Shown here in pieces: positions 10,290 to 22,389 of a stretch of 64,000 nt of DNA (the stretch's first letter is position 1; each line of letters starts with the position of its first letter). A model generated the notes under the pieces. The model did no database searches. It was not told the DNA's origin and saw only the letters and a list, made by a program, of their open reading frames with translations. The DNA comes from Hesseltinella vesiculosa (Eukaryota; Mucoromycota; Mucoromycetes; Mucorales; Cunninghamellaceae), in the NCBI GenBank assembly GCA_002104935.1, contig MCGT01000004.1, positions 310,001 through 374,000 of the forward strand. Direction: 5' to 3'. The position numbers were made by a program, and so were the translations under genes.

Positions 10290-10784
10290 TTAGAAGAGAG
10301 ACGACAGACCCACAACGGCAAGAGAGATCAAAAGCAGGGCAGAGAGGGAGGTGGGTAAATGAGCCATGGCACCGCTGTGGAGCATCATGGGCATGGATTT
10401 GACACTGACGTTTTGATTGCCTTGGGTAGAAACATGTTCGGTCAAGGTCATGTAGAAAGTTTCATTCAAGCTTGATGGAGCAGTGACAGACACGCTGCCA
10501 TTCATGGAAAATGCAATGGTGGTGCCTGAGGAAGAACCAGAAGGGAGCGAGGAGCCTGTGAGGACGGTTGCAATAAGCTGAGAGGCACTAGGATCTTGCC
10601 AAAAGCTGACATCCAAGGTGTAGGTGCCAGTACCGAGATTTTGGTAGCTGAAGTTAATGTTGAGCTTTTGGTTAGGTGCAATGGTGCTGTTCTCGGCCGG
10701 GCTGTAAATAGTAGGACCAACTTGCGCTTGGGTGATTGCCAGCATCATCCCAAGCAAAACAAGGATATATTGAAGGTGTGCCAT
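10290..10784 (-). CDS. secreted GPI-anchored Ser/Thr-rich cell-surface protein (Kre9/Knh1-like N-domain)
   Basis: Single exon, 164 residues. It begins with a signal peptide (MAHLQYILVLLGMMLAITQA). A beta-rich extracellular domain starts PTIYSPAENSTIAPNQ and includes SYQNLGTGTYTLDVSFW, the pattern of the fungal Kre9/Knh1 N-terminal and Ser-Thr-rich GPI-anchored family. It has several N-glycosylation sequons (NST, NFS, NGS, NET, NVS). It ends in a hydrophobic tail (LLLISLAVVGLSSLF) preceded by small residues (HSGAMA), as expected for GPI attachment. It is probably a wall or plasma-membrane surface protein. The exact function is unknown. It is divergently arranged with ATG11. Confidence 0.72.
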   Translation of the reverse strand: MAHLQYILVLLGMMLAITQAQVGPTIYSPAENSTIAPNQKLNINFSYQNLGTGTYTLDVSFWQDPSASQLIATVLTGSSLPSGSSSGTTIAFSMNGSVSVTAPSSLNETFYMTLTEHVSTQGNQNVSVKSMPMMLHSGAMAHLPTSLSALLLISLAVVGLSSLF

Positions 10785-11407
10785 GACGAAATGAGGAGGA
10801 AAATGTGGGGAAGAGAGAAAAAATTAAAAAAAAAACAAACGAGAAAAAATAGGCACAGCCTATCCATTTTTAGCTACTCAAATAATTGGTGAGAAACACA
10901 CGTGCTGTGCTTCGGTCATTCACACCAGCAAACAGGATCATCAAAAGTCTGCGAGTCATTCAGTATGGATACTGTACGCCTCCATAGCAATGAGCTCGTC
11001 TTATTTTCTGCGACTTTTTCATTATTTTCTGTCCTCTGTCTAGCCCCTGGCGATCTCTCCTTCTTGTTATTGGATAACCGCTCGAGGGACATCCTGTAAA
11101 GCAGTAAGATATTTTCAAACTGTTGAGGGGACGTAGAGTGCTCAATTATGGCCGTTCATCAACTGTGATTTCCATTGCAAATTTTTGAAGAGAGTGATGT
11201 GGCCATGGCGAAAGGCAGGAATTGCATAGATGGCACCTTTGATTGGTCTATGCTAAGCTCAGCTGCTTTTTTTGACCAAAAATGTTTGAAGTGTGATGAC
11301 CTGGTTTCGTTTTTTGTTTTATCTTTTTTTTTTTAATCACACTTCTTGGTTTTGTGTTTTATTATTATTACCTAGCATTCCCATTCTTCATCTGCTTTAC
11401 TCATTCC
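10785..11407. other. divergent intergenic region between the GPI-protein gene and ATG11
   Basis: This stretch should hold the promoters of both divergent genes. Open frames here (for example 10902-11099) lack recognisable domains. T-rich runs at 11315-11335 lie just upstream of the ATG11 start. I see no RNA gene. Confidence 0.4.
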
Positions 11408-14400
11408 ATGAAAATATACCGTGCAGAAACAGGGACTCACGTTCATTGGTCACGGAATGTCTCGCTTCATACGTAAGTCTTTCACTGCTGGAAAAAAAAA
11501 AAACCGCAGCAGCTCAATGTGACAACATTGACGTTAGCCTAGATGAGTTCAAACAAGAGTTAGAACAATGCACTGGTGTCCCTGTAGCCAACCAGATTCT
11601 CATGACAAGCTTTGGTCAACAAGTTAAACAAGACCAACTTCAAGATATCCAACGTGCCACTGGAAACGTAAAAGCGCCTTTTTTATACTCTTCATTCTAA
11701 CATGACTTTTATATTCAGGATGAATACATTATTATATGTTACGACAGGCATTACCTTGGTGCATCACAGGAAGAAATATCCACCCTACTAGATATGGATA
11801 TTCCTTCAATACAACCTGAACTCATTCCGTTTGACCGTGCGTAGTTTTTTGCTTATTCTCCTTTAGGAATTATCTGACATTCTATTTTATTTTCATAGCT
11901 TCTCAGCAGCTGAAGTCACTATCTAGGAATGACAGTGTCAATAACGTCACCCAGAGAGCTGAACTATTTCTTGATCTCTTTGCTGGCTTTAACGCTCATA
12001 GCCAGGTAGCGTCTCTTGGTGACACGGCAGGCAAATGGCATGGGATGGCTAAAGTCGTCTCCTTTTATTATTTTATTAGGAATTGATGGATGTTATTGCT
12101 CATCATGCACAGCTGGCAAGAACCATGGTGGAGGAGCAAAAGGCCCAACGCATGGCTTTGAACGTTGCCTTTGAAAACCTGGATATGCACTATCTTTTGA
12201 CACAACAAAATTTTGAAGCTTTTCAAGAGTCCGCTGACAGGGAGCATGACAAGCAAATCACCCTGCTCAAGAACATCGATACCGACGCCAATATTCTTCG
12301 CACGATTCGTATCCACCCCGAGCTTGCACACTTTGGTACTTCTTCCAATACGAAAAATCGCCTCTGCTTGATTGATTTTGTGGACATGGAGCAACTGGAT
12401 CGTTCACGCGAAGACGCCTCCAAGATATGCCAGCTCATTGAAGCTACGATGCAACAACTCCGGCCTGTGGTCTCGGAGCTCAAGATGCATCAACAGGACC
12501 TCCAACGGCAAATCGATGACGAGCATGACCTACAATCCCTCGATACAAAACTGGTCGATATCTTGGAAACAAAGAACAAAGCTCAATTCATCCGCGACAA
12601 GATCAAGCGTGACATCATTCGCATCCATCAACGCATGTCGCCTTGGCTCCATACGCCACTCAGCTCATTTTTGGCTGATCTATCCCTGGATGATGTATCC
12701 CGCGTGTCTCGTATCGACTCCCCATCAATGGATACTCCGCTCACCTCCACCCGTACACACCCTGGTCGCCAACCCTCTTTCTCCTCCACGTCCATGGGCA
12801 ACCCAAAGGAAATATTCGAAGCCATCTACCGCCTTGCTGTCATTCATGCTGAAGAATACCTTTCCAAGCTTGCCGATTACGAGACCACTGTAAGACAAGC
12901 CCTGTTGCATCTGGTCACCGTCAAACGGCAATCCATCCACTCCTTTTTGAAAAGCATGAATGTCATTTCCCACTTGCAAAGCGACATCATGCACTCTCAG
13001 CAAGTCCTCAACGCCTCCAAAAAGGAGCTGGCCGAATTCCAAGCCAAACATGAGACTAGCCAGCTGGAAGCCACTCGCCACATCCTCTTTGGCTATGTAA
13101 CAAACTCGCTGTTGGTGAGAGAGTATGGTTAGATATTCATACTTTTTTTTTTTTTTTTTTTGAAAATAGGGTGCTCTTCTCATTGAAATTGTGCGAAGAA
13201 AAGAGTTCTCTCGAGTAAAAAAAAAAAAAAAGACTGGCACAGCATTGACAAATTCACATTTTACTCTGGCATTACAGATTTTGAAAGAAAACGCACATGC
13301 AATCACTGATGTGTTGGGAGATTTTAAGGAGAAAGAAGATCACCGTCGTGAATACTTCCGTCATGATATCAGCAATGCCCTCCCTTTCAAGATACCAGGC
13401 AAGAATGCGACAAAAGTTACAAAGCGTGGAATTCATCATTGTTTTTTTTTTTTACCCTGCAGTACTGAACAAGGCGGCACCTCAATGTGAAATCTCAGCA
13501 TCGAGTGTCGAAGAAAGTATTCCCCAGATCGCTCACGAAGATATCATTGGTAACTCACAGGGAAATTGGTTCCAAATAACACTCACCGCCTGCTTTTGCG
13601 CCTTTTAAAGACTTTGTGTCTTTACTGGATCAGTCGTACGCCCAAGCCAAAGCCAGTTCAGCGCAGCTATCTTCCAGATCTCAAGGAAAGGATTTCCTGT
13701 CAGCGGATGATCCTCGGACAAAGGGATTGAAACTGACGACCACGGACACCTATGGTCAAAGCCTGCTAAATTTACTCAACAGCATGAATATGCAATTGGA
13801 CGGCTTGGCCAGCGACTTTATGGGAATGATCTTAGCGGCATGTACGATGATTGAAAACGCTTTTCTCTGACGATGCCAGCAAAATTAACTCTTCAAACTG
13901 TATTTTCTAGTTTACAAGGACGGTGCTTTTGAAAATCAATCACTTCTTGCCTCGACCGCTCTTGCCAGACAGCCTAGTAAGTCAAGCAATGCAATGATGT
14001 AAGGTGTCATTTTTTGACTTGCCTTCATTCTTATTCTGAAAGACCTAGTGTCCAGCCGTCAGTTGAATAACGCATTGCAGCAAGCACAGGACAAAGTCAA
14101 AGTAAGTCTGCTATCTGAGATCAGTCAATGCAGAACCATGTGACTGACACGTCTTTTTTTCATAGAAATACGAAGCGAGAATCACATCTTTGGAAGCAAC
14201 GTTGCGGCAGCAAGACAACGATAATAGTATGCACCCCAGTATAGACACCAGACCAGCCACCATTGATCTCTCCAACGATGTCAGTAGCGTCATCCTCGCT
14301 GGCGACATGTCTGCCGTCTTGTCCGTCAACACCGAGAGTACGGATGATTTGACAAAAGCCCATGAAGAAATCGCGAGGCTCAAGTCCATGATCCAACAAC

Positions 14401-16763
14401 GCGATGTATCCGTCGCTGAGTTGCGAGAACGACTGGAAAAAAACCAGCAAGAGGTTGGTAAAGGAAGAGAGTGGATCTGAGTTATTAACGTTTTCTTTTT
14501 TTTTTTTTTAAAAAAAAAAAAAAGCATGAACAGTACCGAGATCAAGCTGAACATGAAAAGGAAGAATTGAGGTTACAGATACACGAATGCGAACAACTTT
14601 TGGAAGACGAACGCCAAGCTTACGAAGAGAACACAAAGAGTGTAAGTTGGATACTCTGGGAGAAAAATAATCATACTAACTCTTGCAATTTCATAGTTCC
14701 TGAAGGAAGCGCAAATCAAGGACAACTTGGCTGACATACGCATTGCTGATTTGGAGTCGGACTGGAAAGTCAAAGTAACCGCCCTGACTGAAGACCTAGG
14801 AACAACGCGCCAAAACCAGGACGACTTGAAACAACGGAACCACGAGCTCGAAACACACCTCTCTACCACAGGTCACCAGATGGAGCGACTTGAGCGCGAG
14901 TATGAGCGATACAAAAAGGACACCACTGCTGCCAAGGAAGAGGTCAGTGTTAAAGCTTGCTTGACTCTGTGTTCACTGTTATCCTTCTTTTTACATAGTT
15001 GGAAATGAAAATGGAGTACCTACTGGTGGAAATGAACAACAGTGATGCAGCCAAGGAAGAGATCCGACAGAAACTGTCCCAAGCCCGGGAGATGGTCACA
15101 AAGGCTGAAAACGACTGGTTCGAAAAAAACAATGCCCTGGAAAAGGTAAGGATGAACAACTGGGTTCCAAAGGGCTGGCGGCTGACGCTGCACTATTTCA
15201 TCCCAAGCTTAAACAAGCCCACGAGCATGCTTGCGATACCGTCAACAATCTTCTCTTGCGGCTGAATCCAAATTTTACTCGCACGCTTTACACTGGTGAC
15301 CAAGACATCGTTACTTTGCTGGACATCATGGGCGGCGAACTGAAAGATTATATTGCTGAGATGGGGCGTGTGCATACCGTAAGCTTCGAGTTCTTTCGCA
15401 TTTTTATGATTTTTTTTTATTTATTTTTGAACGTAGCAATATCAAACCTTGGAGGCCAACTACAAAGACGCTTGCCAAAATTTGGATATCATGAATGACG
15501 AGCGCGCTGAGCACCTCAACCTCTCAGGCCAACTGGCCACTCGACTAGATGATATCCGCAAATCTGTCTTTTTTGAGATCACCAACCAGCTGCAGCTGCC
15601 CGTCAACGAAGATGAAGCTGGTGCCATGACCAAAAAAATCATCACCCTCGATACCCAAGAAGATGCCGTTGCTTGGAATGAATTACTGCTTGCCTTCAAC
15701 ATGATGAACACCAGCAAATTTGTGTCCCGTATACGAAAAAAGGTCAAAAATGCACATGAATTGACAAGACGCTGGCAAAAGGAATACAAGGATTTGAAAG
15801 GTAAAAATGCCCCTTGTCTCAGTGACATGCGATAGCCAAGTGCCAACTCTCTACTTTTTTTAGAAAAATATACCAAAGCCTCCGTTGCCATGCATGAAAA
15901 AATTGCATTCAGAAAGTACGCGTGAGAAAAAACAAAGAGGCTGTCTGTGCATTCTCATCTTGTATTTTCCAAATAGCTTCAAAGTGGGTGACATGGCGCT
16001 CTTCCTGCCCACAAGAAACTCGACGGGAAATCCCTGGGCTGCTTTCAACATCAATGCTCCCCATTATTTCTTGCAACCATCCGACAGCTTGACCAGCCAG
16101 TTGCATTCAAGAGAATGGATTGTAGCCCGGATCACTTCGATCGTGGAATGTGTCGTTGACGCCCAAGTAAGATCAAATGACAAAGTTGAATTTCCTCCGT
16201 TTCACCTCATTTCTCCCTCTTTTCAGGATTTGAACACTAATCCTTACGGCTTGGCGGACGGGTTAACGTTTTATCAGCTAGAAGTTGAGCACTGGAAGAA
16301 TCATCGGCATCGGCTCAAAAAGAAGAAGACTTCCGAAGGATCGTCATCATTGTCACCAAATTTAGCACCCGCCGACAGCAAACAAATTTCCTCTTCCAGT
16401 TTGACAGCCGACGCCCCTGACCAAGATGACGACGCCGTGACCCGCTACCATCGCCGAAACACTGTCCCGATCATCCATCAGCAAGACATTGGCTTGGCGA
16501 GCATCACGTCCTCGGCGTTTATGGACGGCCCACCCTCCGGCGATCGCTACCATTCAGCGGTTTCCTCCCCTGCATTGAGCCAGAACGCAAACCAGACCTC
16601 ACCTGTGTCCTCCCCCAATGTCATCCACAGCACTACTTTACCATTCTCTTCTCAGAGCAAAACGCCAGCTCCTTTCAGAAGACCTATTCCCACGTCTCCA
16701 ACTGACAATCCTTCACCAACCAATGACATCGCAGATCCGACGATAGCCTGGAACTTTACCTAG
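11408..16763 (+). CDS. ATG11: autophagy scaffold protein Atg11 (FIP200-like)
   Basis: About twenty exons code for roughly 1,300 residues. The start [14 protein letters not shown] at 11408 fits the family N-terminus. Exon 1 ends at 11472, and acceptor GTTAG at 11537 restores the frame into [16 protein letters not shown] and [11 protein letters not shown] (ubiquitin-like N-domain). The large exon at about 12081-13106 is helical (Atg17-like part). Exons from 14168 to about 15900 are coiled coil. The C-terminal ATG11 domain follows: [41 protein letters not shown]. The tail is Ser/Pro-rich and ends WNFT. Atg11 links cargo receptors to the Atg1 kinase at the phagophore assembly site in selective autophagy. 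One intron after KIP (donor GCAAG at 13399, acceptor at 13462) is of the rare GC-AG type. Confidence 0.85.
13399..13462 (+). other. GC-AG intron in ATG11
   Basis: The exon ends ...AAGATACCAG and the intron begins GCAAGAATG. It ends in a T12 run and CCCTGCAG. Only this choice joins the frames of FKIP and [10 protein letters not shown]. No GT donor nearby does. AG|GCAAG is the known strong form of the minor GC donor. Confidence 0.6.
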
Positions 16764-18257
16764 AACATCTTTGCTAGATCTGATTCCCTATTTATTTTTT
16801 CTTGTGCCACAGACAATTGTATAAACAGCGACGGTTCTTATTGGCGCGTTTTTAGAAATCGCATGGACGATGGGGGCACCTCACAAAAATAAGGGAAGAA
16901 AACAAGCTTACATTCAAAAAGACGCTGCAATTTACGTTTAAAAGAAAGTTTTATTGAGTTGGAGCGATGACGGCCAAAAAATAAAAATAAGAAGAAAGAA
17001 AGAAAAAGCACCACCAGCCAATAGGAAAGCGCTCTGAGGAACGGGAACGACACGGGGAGTGCCCCTGCCAAACTGGAAAGCAAGACCATGGCAGGTAACT
17101 CGCTAATGTTTTGGTCACCAAAAAAAAAAAAAAAAATAACAATAAAAAAAAAAGGCAATGAGATTCAATGTGCATAAGGTTGGCATAGTCACTTACGTAC
17201 CGCCGTCCAGGAACAGGCAGTGGCTTCACCTATGGCCAAAAGGCAATCGACCCGATGCGGCAAAATGAAAGAGAGCCATTTCGTCTACGGCTTCTGCCAC
17301 AGTTACGTTTCAACCATGGTGCTGTTTGATCCCAGAAAGGGACACGTTTGGTTGGTGGCATTACCTAACCCCACCAGCAGGCAAAGGAGAGGGCAATAAG
17401 GCCCCTCTCCCGATGCTCAAGTACCCATCTCCCCCCACGTGGTTCGTTCCCTTGGTGATCATGTCTTGGGAGCACACAAGCCTAGCAAAGAGCGAGGGAG
17501 CCAATCTCCAGGTAGGGGAAAGAGTAACCTGATAAACAAGAAGTTTGTTAGAACATTATCTGACAAAAAGCAAGGGTGACTTGCCTGAAAGTCCTTCCTC
17601 GACAGCTGGAATTCAAAGGGAAGAAAGGTGCAAAAAAAAAAAAAAAAAAAAAGTGAGTCTCAAATCCATCTCATTGTCATGCATCAAGGAGACACCAGGG
17701 TCTGGTCAGCTTAGTAACTGGCAAGCTTATTCATGCTTTAAAAACTTGCCCCACTTTGGCTTCTTCCAAGGAGACTCAAAAAAAAAAAAACTTGATCGTG
17801 GATTTGATCAAGCCAGAAAAAAAGCAGTTTATTTTTCTTTCCTTCGGCGTAACTAGCCGTATTTTCCCCATTCCATCGGGGTCGAGGAAAGCAGCAGGGA
17901 TTCGTAAAAAGATAACCTTGGCAAGATAGGAAGAAAAAAGAGAAAGAGAAGAAAAAGGAAAGAAAGAATTTGCACATGAACGAATTTAACATTGCACAAG
18001 GATGAAAAAAAAAATTTTTTTTATATATTGGCAAATAGAGTGATTGAGAAACGTATTTTTACTCATCAATTGACAAGAAGGGGAAGAGACGGCAGAGACT
18101 CAAAAACAGCAAAAACCCTCAGCATTGTGTGATTCGCAAGATCAAAATTGAATCGCAGCTCACCACCAGAATCAACTATTATTTTTTTTTTATTTTTTGC
18201 TCCTTACTTCTTCCTTCTTTCCTTTTATTCCAATATCCCGAAGAATCGAAAAACAGC
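16764..18257. other. long intergenic region without a supported gene
   Basis: About 1.5 kb lies between the ATG11 stop and the KIN17 start. It holds several homopolymer runs (A16 at about 17117, A22 at about 17631, A12 at about 17779) and purine-rich segments. Short frames such as 17326-17532 (+) and 16951-17229 (-) show no domain or splice-linked extension. A non-coding transcript is possible but I have no direct sign of one. Confidence 0.4.
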
Positions 18258-19229
18258 ATGGGTGAATTAACGCCAAAACAGCTCGCCAATCGAATGAAAT
18301 CAAAGGGGCTGCTGAAGCTCCGGTTTTACTGTCAAGTTTGTGAAAAACAATGCCGTGATGAAAACGGTTTCAAGTGTCACACAATGTCTGAATCTCACCA
18401 ACGACAAATGCTACTTGTTGCCGACAATCCAGGCAAGTTCATCTTCAGCTACACCAGGGAATTCCAAACCGACTTTATCAAATTGCTTTCACGACGCCAT
18501 GGCACCAAACGCACATTCGCCAACCAGTTTTATCAAGAGTACATTGCCGATCGTAATCATATCCACATGAACGCCACCCGCTGGAACAGTCTGTCTGAAT
18601 TCGTCCGTCACCTTGGCCGCGAAGGCATCTGCAAAGTTGATGAAACTGAACGAGGCTACTGGATCACCTGGATTGACAACAGCCCTCAAGCCCTTGCCCG
18701 CCAGGTAAACACCAACACATCACCTCTGTGACTGCGGTCACCCTTCTGACCTTTGTTTTACGTCATATCCTCACCCCCCGCCTTTCATTTATCTTATTGA
18801 CAACCGCAGGCTGCTATTCAAAAGATGGACCGACAAACGAAGGACGACTATCAGCGAGACGAAGAGCAACTCAAGGCCCAGATCGAAAAGGCTACCCAAC
18901 TAGCTGATGAGCGAGGCACTGAAGAAACAGCAACCACAGAATTAAAAAGAGAAGGCGGAAAGATCAAGCTGAACTTTTCGTCTACACCATCCCCTGCTCC
19001 GGATGCACCAGCAAAGTCCGAGTCACCGGCATCCACCTCTTTCACCATGAAAAAGCCAACCAGTAACAAGCTAAAGTCCTTGATGGGTGGATCCAAGCCT
19101 GCGAACGATACCTCTCCCTCATCCGCCCCAAAAAAGAAACCAATGATGATGATGGGCAACCTGGGCAAACGAAAATCACCCTCCTCGTCTTTGACTTCGA
19201 CCCCCAAGCAACAACGGGTCGATTCTTAA
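18258..19229 (+). CDS. KIN17: DNA/RNA-binding protein KIN17
   Basis: Two exons (18258-18704 and 18810-19229) give 288 residues. An N-terminal zinc finger FYCQVCEKQCRDENGFKCH plus a second His (MSESH) is followed by the Kin17 winged-helix domain (FIFSYTREFQTDFIKLLSR, NQFYQEYIADRNHIHMNAT, LGREGICKVDETERGYWITWID). A Lys/Glu helix and a Ser/Pro/Lys-rich tail end TPKQQRVDS. KIN17 is a nuclear protein tied to DNA replication, repair and splicing. The animal C-terminal KOW/SH3-like part is absent, as is common in fungi. The stop lies 54 bases from the convergent hydrolase stop, so the 3' UTRs probably overlap. Confidence 0.88.
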
Positions 19230-19283
19230 ATTTGTGCGTTCATTAAACTTCATTCTCATTTTAAAATAGGGAGAGGTGTGAAC

Positions 19284-20646
19284 TTAGAGCTTCGAAGGTG
19301 TGGGAGATAGTCCGTCCAGCTTTTCAGAGGAGGTTTCGAGGACACGTAGCTTTAGAGCATGGTTCATCCATTTAGCAGTGACTTCGTCACATTTTTTGAG
19401 CATGGGTATATCTTGGGCACGCACGATTTCGCGGATCACATACCAATCATGCGGATATTTGGCCTTGCACACATTGACCTTGACCTGGCTATTTTTTTTT
19501 ACCAGATCGCAAAATTCGAGAATGTCATCACGGAACACTTCTTTTTCACCGACATACACCAAGAGGCCAGCCCCTTGAATTATTTGACCAAGTCCACCTT
19601 GCTCGGTCAGCGTGTTGAACAGATTCAGCATAGGCATGTCATCCAGCTTGTTCACTCGGAGTTGGATGTATTCTTTGATGATCAGCTCAAAGAGCTTATG
19701 ATTGACCAGGTCGGATCCGGTGTATTTCTTCCATGACTCTGAAGTCTGATTGACAGACACGACAGGCGACGTCAAAAGAGCACCCAGTGGCAGGGGGATG
19801 TCAAAATTAGTACGCTTGGCATCAGCTCGATTCAAAAGACCGGGTGCATAAACGCGACAAAGCATTTCAAGAATCAGGATCCCACTAGTAAACGATCAGC
19901 AGTGTTTTAGTAGGATAGATACTCATCATCATTGAGGATGGCTTACCCACAAGAATCTCCAGAGGCAATGATTTTGTTGGGTGACACGCCAAGGTCACTC
20001 ACCAAATGGTGATAGGCTCTCTCACATTCACGCACAGGCGTTGGATACGCAGCTTTGGGAGCCAGTGCTACAATAAAAAAAAATACTGGTCAAACCACGC
20101 GATACACATGATCCACTGTTGTACAACCTTCCCTCTCACACATACTGTATTCGACTGAGAAAATCACACAATCCAAGCCGTGGTTCTTCTTGAGCGTTTG
20201 GATCCAGCTGTAAAATGCCTCCATGAACATGGTGCCTTTTCACAAGGAAAAATAAAGTCCGTCAGTTCAATGTAGTGAAATCATGTCCTACCTACAGTGA
20301 CCAATGCGGAAGCCGCCACTAAAGAACAAGCTAATCAGAACCTACTTTGTTTTCTTCTCGTTTGCCTGTCTCACCCGTGCACTTCAAACACAACGAGGTC
20401 GGCGGACTTTAAACGTTCCAAGGCGTCAGCTTCCGTTTCTTTTCTCATGTCTTCGCCAATGAGAGCACCGTTCCATTGTGGCGACTTGATGTATTTGATA
20501 TGTTTTTTTAATTTATTGGCTGGTGTGGTCAGATCATGCAAAGCTAGCCGAGCAATGCTTGGAGGCGAGATTAAGAGCTGCCGCACAATCGCTTGCGTCA
20601 TTCCCGCAGGCGTGTTCTTTTTGATTTGCTGCCGAGTAAAATTCAT
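19284..20646 (-). CDS. alpha/beta hydrolase (esterase/steryl acetyl hydrolase type)
   Basis: Five exons. The HGGGF oxyanion-hole motif is assembled across the first intron (VFEVHG/GGF). The nucleophile elbow GDSCGG is assembled across a later intron (IIASGDSCG/G). The probable Asp lies in VYVGEKEVFRDD and the His in KYPHDWYVI. So the full Ser-Asp-His set of the hormone-sensitive-lipase-like fold is present. I chose MNFTRQQI (20646) as start; an upstream codon at 20694 is in frame. N-terminal residues carry no clear signal peptide. The family hydrolyses short-chain esters; the substrate cannot be told from sequence. Confidence 0.78.
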
Positions 20647-20694
20647 GTTTTGTGTAATGTCAAAGGATTGAAAACAAGCAATTGGGGGAAGCAA

Positions 20695-21397
20695 TTAATG
20701 CTATTCGATAAAAAAAAAAAAAACTGTGGAGAAGAATAGCGTGGAAAAAAAATGTGGAGAAAAGTGAAGTGTCTGTTTTAAGGGGGTGAAAAACTGTGGG
20801 GAGCAAGCAAAACCCGACGGCGCAACACGTGAAGGTCCCTGGACAAAATCAACCTAAAATACACCGCCCAGCTTTTCTTGGAATGATTTGACCTATTCAT
20901 GGTTTTTATGCGATTGCATAGGAGGCTCGTATTTGATGCACACGTTTCCTCCCAGTGGATATGACCAAAAAAGTAAAGAAGCAATGCAACCCGTAAAACA
21001 ATAGCAAAGGCTATGCGGTCAGGGCGCAAAGCAAAGGTAGACAGGAAAGAAAAGAAGGAAAGCCGCTGTGTTCCTCCTGATTCCTCTCCACTCCACGATA
21101 CGTACAGTACGTTGCCGACGCCATTCCTCTTTTTCCCAGGCGTTTATTTTCAACCATCCTGTATCACATTGGTATGCTGTAACCTGATTACAACGTCCGC
21201 TTTAGTTGTTTCAAGGCAGAAGTGAATATAACGGTAAACGTGAGAGTGGGTAACATTTGAGGTTCAACGACGTCGCATCAGCATGTCAGTATTTCCCCAA
21301 AAATATATCACTACACCCATACGACAACATGGAAAAAAAAAAAAGTAAGTTTTTTTTCTTTTTTTTTTTTTTTTTTTTGCTGTTGCCTCCCAGAAGC
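20695..21397. other. intergenic, A/T-rich
   Basis: It lies between the hydrolase start and the end of the small coiled-coil gene. Homopolymer runs (A13 at about 20712, A12 at 21332, T18 at 21361) are the main structure. A plus-strand frame at 21013-21225 has no recognisable feature. Confidence 0.35.
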
Positions 21398-21920
21398 TTA
21401 CACACAAGAGCCTATGTCGTCCAGCTGGGAAAAAAAGAAAGGATCATGAATAAAGCCTTTCGATGACAAACCATGGACAAAAATACCTTTTTCATCAAGT
21501 CCTTCAATGCCTTTTCCTTCTTCGCAAACTGCAGTCGACTCTGCTGGTATTCAATGGAGGTATCTTCTTCAGTAGTCGACGCTAATTGCCTATGTGCGTG
21601 AGATGGAGGTAAGACAAAACTATAGGCAGCTACCAGTCTTTTATGCTAAAGTTGAAACTCACATTGCTTCATTCAAGCTCTCTAGAGCAATATGATCTGT
21701 TGCTAATTCGATCTGCCTGCATCGTATCTCGTTGAGCGCACTGAACACTTCATCCTGGTCGCTTCCTGAAGTAAAGCCATAAGAGATCAAAAAAAGCTAA
21801 ATGAAACTCGATAACGGGTTTATAAGTCTTACGGAATGTCCGTTTATCGTAGCTGTTGTCATGTTGTGAGAAAGCAACATCGAGACTCTGTTGAATGTTA
21901 AGGTGGGATTGACGATCCAT
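21398..21920 (-). CDS. small coiled-coil protein of unknown function, four exons
   Basis: Exons 21920-21833, 21765-21663, 21589-21487 and 21424-21398 join in frame to 106 residues, starting MDRQSHLNIQQSLDVAFSQ and ending LDDIGSCV. Every junction uses a good GT(A/G)AG or GTATTT donor and a pyrimidine-AG acceptor. The protein is almost entirely helical, with heptad-like hydrophobics (VFSALNEIRCRQIELA, SRLQFAKKEKALKDLMKKL). Such size and shape occur in kinetochore, BLOC or adaptor subunits, but I do not recognise a family. The last coding exon has only nine codons. Confidence 0.55.
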
Positions 21921-22023
21921 TGCCACGGAATGAAAAAATAAAATAAAATAAAAAAATAAACTCCCTCCTTGACACCGCCATTTTTGTGTGGTTTTTCAAC
22001 ACCCACAAACTGTCTCGACAGCA

Positions 22024-22389
22024 TAGTCCAGAATCTAACCCACCAGCTAGGATTTCTTTGAGCAGCAAATAAATAGTTTGTCGGGTGGACCCATCGGACA
22101 AACCGCTAAACCATGCGAACTATTTTCTAGCGCAAGTTTGCCAAACTTCTAGCTCTTCTCTCGGCTGTCTGCGACAGTTGTAATTTATATCACAGTCAAT
22201 ACTCATCAAACTCGTATGCACTATTTGGGGACAATCGACTCGATACAATTTTGCACTGTGCGTCTTGGTGAAATGGCTGATTTTTCCATTTTTTTTAGCT
22301 GGGGATTCGGAGGTGTCAATAGGAAACTGAACGAAGGTTGGCTGGACGACCTCTACCAATCGATCTGATATTTTCAGAACCATCATCAT
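22024..22389 (-). pseudogene. unknown coding relic with one in-frame stop
   Basis: From MMMVLKISDRLVEVVQ at 22389 the frame reads openly for 89 codons and meets TAG after WQTCARK. It continues in the same frame with FAWFSGLSDGSTRQ and TIYLLLKEILAGG. No GT-AG pair of plausible length removes the stop. The run of well-formed residues on both sides suggests one gene interrupted by a nonsense change. I do not recognise the protein. It lies directly upstream of the small coiled-coil gene and may contain its promoter. Confidence 0.3.

Noticed and set aside
16838..17229. Minus-strand hydrophobic frames downstream of ATG11
   Set aside because: Phe/Leu runs come from translated poly(T) DNA; no start context or conserved motif.
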